Origin: Balneolaceae bacterium SMO_bin1
GTDB lineage: Bacteria > Bacteroidota > Rhodothermia > Balneolales > Balneolaceae
Assembly: GCA_003123965.1 (NCBI GenBank)
Contig: NNSL01000248.1
Coordinates: 1-20,924 of the forward strand
Reading direction: 5' to 3'
Length of the DNA stretch: 20,924 nt
This document shows, one piece after another, positions 15,358-20,924 of the stretch; the first letter of the stretch is position 1; each line of letters begins with the position of its first letter. The position numbers and the translations under genes are program-made. The notes under the pieces are model-generated. The model was not told the DNA's origin, made no database searches, and saw nothing but the letters and a program-made list of their open reading frames with translations.

Positions 15358-16698
15358 TTAATTACCGCCGCTTCGGCTTCTGCTACGGTCGTCATCGTTT
15401 CCACCAGATCTGCTACGGCTACGACTATTAGACCCGCTGCTGCCCGATGACTTGGAACGACTGCGGTTAACAGATGAACCGGACGAGCGATTATCATTGC
15501 GTGATCGCTGCACCGAACGAGATCTGGTAGAGTTGGAATTGTTGGACCGAGATCTCAGCGATTTGAGCAGATCGCTGTTGCTATTATTTATGCGGCTGCG
15601 CAGTGACCCTCTGGAGTTGGGTGATGTCAGCGCATTATTCAATCGCTCCCAGAAGCTGCCGCCCGAAACGCGGCGATTCTGCTGACGGTAGCGTTCACGC
15701 GCATTTTCCAGCGCGTTTCGGCGATTCACTTCCGACTGAATATCGCGAACCGAACGGGAATACCGATTTTGCATGATACCCACTCTCGACCGGTATTCGT
15801 CGCTCCCATTCTGACTATTTACCGAGGAACGACTGCGCGATCGATTGCCGTCGGAGGAGTTGCCTCGAGACCTGGTACGTTGAACCGATCCATCATTATT
15901 ACCAGATCGGGTCCGAGACTGCCCTACGTTGCCGTTGTCACGAGTTCGGCTGCGGCTTCGATCAACCGTACCGCGCGACTGGCTGCCGTTGTTGCTTCTA
16001 GTACGCACATCGCCTTGTGTTGAACGAGTTCGAGAACGAATATCACTGGCTGTGCCACTTCTGGTACGTGTGGCATCATCACCTATGCGGGATCCACCTG
16101 TAGAACGGGGACCATATCGTCGGTTATCCCGTACATCACGGTTGTTGTGGCCGTAATAATACCCGCCGCCATTGTAGAAATGGTAGTAATTATATCCGAA
16201 ATAAGGACCATAACCACGATAGAACGAATGGTAGTAATACGGGCTATAGTAAAACGGGTGATACCATCGGCTATGAAAATAGCTGCTGTAAAATGGGCTA
16301 TAACTATAATTATAGCCGAAGCTAAAGTACGGGTGGTAATTGCCGATCGTAAATCGGAAATAGGATGTAGAATAATTGTATTTGAGTGCAGTTAAGGCGT
16401 CATCTACACCATCAAGATACCCTTCTCTGTAATCAGAATAAGCGCAATTGCATTTATCGTAGAACTGTTCAGTTTCATAATCTTTGTACGGGGGCACATA
16501 ATCGCTTACTACTCCTGCATCCCCTTCATATTCGCCGGTATTAGCATGTGCACGCTCTTCACCGTCCCATGAATATTCTTCAACCGGTTCACGGTCGGTA
16601 ACACGCTTCATCTTTTGGGAGTACTGGAGCTGGGTATAGCAGCCAGACAATCCGAAAATAAGCAAAACAGCGAATGTAAGTGACTTGAACAATTTCAT
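15358..16698 (-). CDS. Lipoprotein with aromatic-rich and Arg-Ser-rich low-complexity regions
   Basis: A 446-residue protein I do not recognise by function. The signal peptide ends in lipobox LSGC (Cys20). Residues 21-100 are acidic and mixed, with a CNC pair at 83-85. Residues 107-183 are extremely aromatic, with 26 Tyr, about ten Phe and one Trp. Residues 187-300 and 363-446 are dominated by RSRS, RTRS and Asn/Gly/Ser, while 301-355 is an ordinary, partly helical segment with a Trp. The C terminus repeats RSRSRSGGN. Codons for Arg and Ser vary along the repeats, so the pattern is kept at protein level and is not a DNA slippage product. Mature protein is strongly basic and should sit in the envelope. 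It could be a surface adhesin, a binder of polyanions such as DNA or lipopolysaccharide, or a matrix protein. It follows the response regulator gene by 102 bases. Confidence 0.75.
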   Translation of the reverse strand: MKLFKSLTFAVLLIFGLSGCYTQLQYSQKMKRVTDREPVEEYSWDGEERAHANTGEYEGDAGVVSDYVPPYKDYETEQFYDKCNCAYSDYREGYLDGVDDALTALKYNYSTSYFRFTIGNYHPYFSFGYNYSYSPFYSSYFHSRWYHPFYYSPYYYHSFYRGYGPYFGYNYYHFYNGGGYYYGHNNRDVRDNRRYGPRSTGGSRIGDDATRTRSGTASDIRSRTRSTQGDVRTRSNNGSQSRGTVDRSRSRTRDNGNVGQSRTRSGNNDGSVQRTRSRGNSSDGNRSRSRSSVNSQNGSDEYRSRVGIMQNRYSRSVRDIQSEVNRRNALENARERYRQQNRRVSGGSFWERLNNALTSPNSRGSLRSRINNSNSDLLKSLRSRSNNSNSTRSRSVQRSRNDNRSSGSSVNRSRSKSSGSSGSNSRSRSRSGGNDDDRSRSRSGGN

Positions 16699-16750
16699 AA
16701 TGGCCTCGGCTTTGGGTACTGTTTCCTCGTTATTGTCAACTTCCTACTTG

Positions 16751-16779
16751 ATTATAGCACCAATTTGGTATCAAAACAA
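16751..16779 (-). promoter_or_regulatory. Candidate sigma-70-type promoter for the Arg-Ser lipoprotein
   Basis: On the - strand the gap between the response regulator stop and the lipoprotein start contains TTGTTT (16779-16774), a 17-base spacer and a perfect TATAAT (16756-16751). The box lies 52 bases from the lipoprotein ATG. A canonical spacing with a perfect -10 makes this the best promoter in the window; it implies the lipoprotein is transcribed separately from the two-component genes. Confidence 0.45.
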
Positions 16780-16800
16780 TAACATAAACATGTGATGCCG

Positions 16801-17435
16801 CTATATTTCTCCCTTCAGAGATTTGGCTATCACTTCTGCCTTAGAATTAACGTGCAGCTTTTTGTAAATGTTGCGGATGTGCGCACGAACGGTATCAATG
16901 GAAATATCGTAGCGGTCGGCAATCATTTTATAGCTTAGGCCGTCTACCAGCCCATTAACAATATCGTGCTCGCGGGGGGTTAAATCGGAGTCCTTGTTCT
17001 TTTTGGGAGCATTTTCCTGGAAGTGATTAATAACCTGCCGCGCAATTTGAGGCGACATAGGCGCGCCGCCGTCAATTAAATTCAATATTGACTCTTTAAT
17101 TTCCGGCAGAGAGGTATGCTTCAACAGATACCCTGAAGCCCCGGCCCGCAACGCCTTAAAAATTTTGTGCGAATCGTGATATACGGTAAGCATAATGATA
17201 TCAATATCAGGATATTCTTTTTTATCAACCCTATTCCTTCAATTCCGGACATGCCGGGCAGCTGAATATCCATAAGAATTACGCGAGGCTTTTCGTGCTC
17301 CTCCAGGAATTCGAGCATATCCTCAACCGATTCAACCGCTACCGGGCAGTTAAGCTCATCCTGCATGTCTAAATAGCGCTGAATGAGATCACGAATTTTT
17401 TTATTGTCTTCAACAATGCCTACTGTAGATGCCAT
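16801..17435 (-). pseudogene. LuxR/NarL-type response regulator, interrupted by a -1 frame change at A_AAA_AAG
   Basis: Partner of the propeller histidine kinase. The N-terminal frame starts at ATG 17435 and reads a REC domain: VEDN acidic pocket and phospho-acceptor Asp56 in LMDIQLPG. It then runs out of frame after IGLIKK, ending at 17121. The second frame resumes the receiver (EYPDIDIIMLTVYHD, with the conserved Thr), the GYLLK lysine, and a complete LuxR helix-turn-helix (LTPREHDIVNGL through TVRAHIRNIYKKLHV) to 16801. One extra A restores an open frame of 211 codons, the normal NarL length. The break is exactly at AAAAAAG (17223-17217), in frame as A_AAA_AAG, so a -1 ribosomal slip would yield the whole protein. 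Its ATG is 17 bases downstream of the kinase stop. Confidence 0.88.
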
Positions 17436-17452
17436 AATTGCCCCGCTTTAAT

Positions 17453-20336
17453 TTAGTCGTGTTTGCCTTCTACATGAACGGTAAAACCTTGCTCGTTTTC
17501 AAAGGTAACATCTGCGTCAATACGTTGCGCTCGCATTTTCATGTTACGCAGCCCCTGCCCTGTTTTCCGCTCATTGCTCACATCCGTACCGTTGTCGTGC
17601 ACAATAAGATTAAACGAATTTCCGTCGGTAGTCAAATCCACCTCTACCCTGGTTGCGTTAGAATGCTTGGCAATATTATTCACCGCTTCCTTGAAAATAA
17701 GATAGATGTTTTCTTTAACGGGTACCGAAAGTTTAGTGTTCATGTCTAAATCGTTAAAGTGATAGATTACTTCACGATCTGTTAGGATATTATTAACATA
17801 ATCTTGCATGCGATCAGTCAAATCACCAAGGGTATCGTTGCGTGCATCAATCGACCATACAATATCATCGAGACTGGAAACAATTTTTCGGCTCTGAGCC
17901 CCAATACTTTGCAGCGATTCTTTTAGTTCATCGGATGCATCGGTGGTTTGCAAAAAATCCGACTGCAGCGCAATTTCAGTGAGCGATGAGCCTACATCAT
18001 CATGCAGATCGCTGGCGATGCGCACGCGCATGCGCTCAATGTCAACCATTTTTCGCACCCGGTAATAATTATAAATGAAGGCAATGATGCCAATCAAGAC
18101 CAAGATCATTAGTGCAATGAACCACCACTGCATCCAAAACGGAGCCAGCACAATAAAGCTCATTTCGGCCGTTTTTTCACCCCAGACGCCATCATTACTC
18201 CGCGCCCTAACCTGAAATGTGTAATCGCCAGGCGGAAGTGCTGTATATCGCACACGGGGTTGTGTGGTTTGCTGCCAGCCTTCGCCGGATCCGCGCAGCC
18301 GATACTGATAAGCTACCTGATCGGGCGCTTTAAAACTTATGCCAATAAACTCGAACGCAATGTTGTTTTCGTTGCTGCCCACTTCAAGATTTTGCATGTC
18401 GCTTACAGGTTGACCCGAAACCGACACGTCTTCGATGTGAATAATGGGCGGCACCGTACCTTCTGTAAACTCGTTAGGATCAAATCTCGTAAGTCCACTT
18501 ACCGTTCCAAACCACAAATCGCCCTCACGATCTTTAAAACCGGCGCTCGCATTCATTTCATTGGCCACCAAGCCCTGGCTTTGCGTAAACTGCTTAAACG
18601 CCACACGCTTTTCCTGTTCCGTCTCAGCTGCTTGGTACCTGGGATAGTCGAATCGGACCACGCCTTGATTCGTGCCAATCCAGAAGTAGCCTTGATCTCC
18701 CTGGATAATGAAATAGCACACTTCATTCGGCAGCCCGTCCTCCGGGGTCACAGGCATGATTTCTCCGTTTCGTATAGTGGCAATCCCCCCAAAGGTAGAA
18801 AACCAAATTGATCCATCTTCAGCTCGCATGATATCAATCACGCCGTTGTTCGGCAACCCGTCTTGAATGGTGTAGTTCGTGAATACGCTGTCTTTGTAGT
18901 GGCTCACCCCGCCATAGGTGGCAAACCAGAGTGATCCGTCCGCGCCTTCCTCAACGCCCATTACCGTATTATTGGGCAGGCCATCTTCTTCTCTCAAAAC
19001 CGAAAATGAATCATTTTTAAAATGTATCGCACCTTCACCGTAGGTGGCCAGCCAGTATTCATTGTTGGTTCCTATTTGCTCAATATCCCTTATTTTTCGA
19101 TAAGGCAGCTCGGTTTCGTCGTAATTGAAAAAGCTGTTGTTCTCAAAAATGCTGAAACCCCATCGCGTGCCAATTAACATGCGCCCCCCAGAATCAAACA
19201 TAGAGGTGTACACTTTATTATCGACCAATCCCCTATCCTCGTCGTAAACGGTAAACTCTCCATTGCTAAAGCGGGCAATGCCACCGCCGTAGGTTGTGAT
19301 CCAATGATCGCCGACTTCGTCTTGCGTAATAGAAGTGATAACGTTATTGGGCAGCCCTTCTTCCATGGTATAATTTTGGAATTGCTGCCCTAAAAACATG
19401 CTTACGCCGCCGCCAAACGTGCCGAACCAGATGTTGTTTTCGCGATCGAAAAGCGTGGAATAAATAATGTTGTTGGGCAGCCCCTGGTTCAACGGTATAG
19501 TTCTTAAATGTTCCTTCTTCAAAGTGGCTCGCTCCTTCTTCGGTTCCCAGCCACAAGCTGCCGTCGGTATCCTGTGAAATGGATTGGATGCGGTTGTTAA
19601 TGAGCCCATCGGCTTCGGTAAAATTGGTGAAGTTTCCCTGCTGGTAGCGACTTAGTCCGCCGCGCGTGGCAATCCAGAGCGATTTACCGCCCTGATCCAG
19701 CATTAAATCGCGTATTCTATTCTCGGGTAACCCATTGCCTGTTGTAAAGGTGCGAAAATTGCCATCGCTAAGCCGAGTTAGTCCTCCCCGCGTGCCGAAC
19801 CAGAGCGTACCCCCGGCTTCTTCAACAATATCGCGCACCCGGTTATTGGCTAAGCCGTTTACTGTTGAATACTGGGTAAGATTATTATTACGATCTAAGT
19901 GCCAAACTCCCTGTCCATCTGTGGCAAACCAAAACTCATTATTATGATCCTGAAAAATCTCCAAAACGGTGTTCGTATTCAGTGCATCCAGGGCAGGTAC
20001 GGTTTGGATACTATCATTTCTCATAACATTTACCCCGGATGCCGTTCCAATCCATATATCCCCCGACCGATCCTGAAGCAGAGAATAAATTTTGTTATTG
20101 CGCAACCCATCTTCGGCGTAGTAATTTTTTATGTTCAATCCGTCAAACCGGTTTAAGCCATACCCTGTTGCGATCCAAATGTACCCTTCATCATCCTGCA
20201 TTAAATCGTTTACTACCGATTCACTGAGCCCCTTTTCGATGGAGTAGGTACGAAACGGCAGGGTTTGCCCAAGGCAGACCGAACCGAGCAAGAACCAAAG
20301 TATGAGTATAAACGGTAGTTTTTTCATAAAGGACAT
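17453..20336 (-). pseudogene. Two-component regulator propeller histidine kinase, interrupted by a +1 frame change
   Basis: A sensor of about 960 residues when joined. It has a signal peptide (KKLPFILILWFLLGSVCLGQ), then fourteen Reg_prop repeats with the GLxxNxI pattern (two seven-bladed propellers), a Y_Y_Y domain (LPPGDYTFQVRARSNDG), one membrane helix, a HisKA_3 dimerisation domain with the phospho-acceptor His in DLHDDVGSS (codon 18002-18004), and a HATPase_c domain (N box EAVNNIAKH, G1 HDNGTD, G2 GQGLRNM). The N-terminal frame reads six repeats and goes out of frame at 19481-19490; the second frame resumes with GLPNN of repeat 7. Deleting one base in the CC or GGGG run joins them as YTVExGLPNN. 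Start is ATG 20336 or ATG 20327; ATG 20414 is rejected because a terminator lies between. Ligands of such sensors are often glycans, unproven here. Confidence 0.88.
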
Positions 20337-20354
20337 GTTGTTATTGCATAACAC

Positions 20355-20360
20355 ATTATA
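20355..20360 (-). promoter_or_regulatory. Candidate -10 box for the propeller histidine kinase operon
   Basis: On the - strand TATAAT sits 18 bases upstream of the kinase ATG at 20336, between that start and the sigma factor terminator. A -35 hexamer would fall in the terminator T tract and is not convincing. The short leader that results is common in this type of genome. Confidence 0.35.
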
Positions 20361-20375
20361 AACTATGCTAAAATA

Positions 20376-20402
20376 GAAAAAGCTCCAACGCGGAGCTTTT
20401 TC
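20376..20402. terminator. Bidirectional rho-independent terminator after the sigma factor gene
   Basis: A perfect 11-bp inverted repeat gaaaaagctcc (20376-20386) and ggagctttttc (20392-20402) with a 5-base loop. Reading the - strand, the GC core is followed by T residues, placing it 26 bases beyond the sigma factor stop codon. The A/T arms make it able to work in both directions. Confidence 0.85.
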
Positions 20403-20428
20403 TGTAAACTTCAAATGTTGTGCGCTGA

Positions 20429-20924
20429 TTATCCCAAATAGGCACGCAACGCTGCGCTTCGGTTGTGGTGTCGGAGCTTGCGAAGTGCTTTCTCCTTAAT
20501 TTGTCGCACGCGTTCGCGCGTTAAATCAAATCGTTCTCCTATTTCTTCGAGCGTGAGTGAGTGCTCGCGACCAATACCAAAGTAAAGCCTAATCACTTCT
20601 GCTTCACGACTGGTTAACTTAGACAGCGCCCGCTCAATTTCAACCTTGAGCGATTCGCCCATCAAGTCGTTATCAGGATCGGGAATTTCTTCGTTTTCGA
20701 GCACATCAAGCAGGCGATTATCTTCGCCCTGTGCGAACGGGGCATCAACAGAGAGGTGGCGACCCGAAATTTTGAGCGTATCAGCCACTTCCGAAACGGT
20801 CATATCCAGGCTTTCGGCAAGCTCCGCGGCAGAAGGTACACGTTCGTACTCCTGCTCCAGCTTGGAAAGCTCTTTGCCAATTTTGTTAAGTGCGCCCACG
20901 CGGTTCAGCGGCAAACGTACAATA
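20429..20924 (-). CDS. rpoD: Principal RNA polymerase sigma factor RpoD/SigA, C-terminal part (5' end outside window)
   Basis: The frame is open to the right edge, with [14 protein letters not shown] continuing a sigma-70 protein from outside, so the start lies beyond the window. Sigma region 3 ([26 protein letters not shown]) and region 4 are present. Region 4.1 reads [16 protein letters not shown] and region 4.2 reads [20 protein letters not shown], the -35 recognition helix-turn-helix of group 1 sigma factors. [19 protein letters not shown] closes the protein, typical of the short RpoD of Bacteroidota. It directs transcription of housekeeping genes. It ends in its own terminator and is unrelated in transcription to the kinase operon downstream. 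Confidence 0.95.
   Translation of the reverse strand, partial: IVRLPLNRVGALNKIGKELSKLEQEYERVPSAAELAESLDMTVSEVADTLKISGRHLSVDAPFAQGEDNRLLDVLENEEIPDPDNDLMGESLKVEIERALSKLTSREAEVIRLYFGIGREHSLTLEEIGERFDLTRERVRQIKEKALRKLRHHNRSAALRAYLG

Noticed and set aside
15452..16395. Several + strand open frames opposite the Arg-Ser lipoprotein
   Set aside because: Low-complexity codons leave few stops on the other strand; translations are biased and lack starts with any signal.
18260..18811. 183-codon + strand open frame opposite the propeller kinase
   Set aside because: Lies wholly antisense to clearly conserved propeller and Y_Y_Y coding sequence; its translation shows no domain.
20337..20414. Upstream ATG at 20414 as start of the propeller kinase
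   Set aside because: It would place the sigma factor terminator hairpin inside the gene and put 26 unrelated residues before a complete signal peptide starting at 20336 or 20327.

Overview
The window looks like chromosomal DNA from a Bacteroidota-type bacterium, most likely the Balneolota/Rhodothermota side (inference). The grounds are: a sensor kinase with fourteen two-component-regulator-propeller repeats, a FadL/OMPP1-type outer-membrane protein, a transmembrane cdaA followed by a YbbR-domain gene, a MutS-like ATPase, several lipoproteins, and AT-rich translation starts with almost no Shine-Dalgarno sequences. Several intergenic regions carry TATAAT hexamers. There are no rRNA or tRNA genes, insertion sequences, phage genes or CRISPR arrays. 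Coding density is high and no stretch above 300 bases lacks a gene; the longest gaps are about 120-130 bases.

Layout. Bases 1-4859 run mainly on the + strand: the end of a MutS-family ATPase, an SGNH-hydrolase lipoprotein, a threonine/serine dehydratase, the diadenylate cyclase cdaA with its YbbR partner cdaR, and a SIMPL-domain protein. Bases 4860-6425 (- strand) hold a secreted PIG-L deacetylase and a TesA-like esterase. The esterase is divergent from an ABC ATPase/FtsX permease pair (6547-9810), the arrangement known for tesA-ybbA-ybbP. Bases 9931-13749 (+) encode an OmpA/glycine-zipper lipoprotein closed by a strong terminator, then a tightly packed CorA, tandem universal stress protein and endonuclease/exonuclease/phosphatase-family lipoprotein. 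Bases 13802-20924 are all on the - strand: a FadL-like porin, a lipoprotein rich in aromatic and Arg-Ser residues, a LuxR-type response regulator, its propeller histidine kinase, and the end of the principal sigma factor.

The most striking feature is three genes with intact-looking halves in different frames. cdaR is broken by an exact 8-bp tandem duplication (3909-3930). The response regulator breaks at an A_AAA_AAG heptamer, where a -1 ribosomal slip would restore the full protein. The cognate histidine kinase has an extra base just at propeller repeat 7 of 14. These may be real mutations, phase switches, recoding or assembly errors, and each is set out separately.

Functionally the window combines envelope functions (lipoproteins, porin, OmpA, esterases, LolCDE/MacB-like export), ion and stress handling (CorA, UspA), second-messenger signalling (c-di-AMP) and a two-component system whose nearest co-oriented downstream genes are the Arg-Ser lipoprotein and the porin. 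I see no recognisable defence or mobile system. The best candidates for undescribed biology are the frameshifted signalling genes and the Arg-Ser/aromatic lipoprotein.
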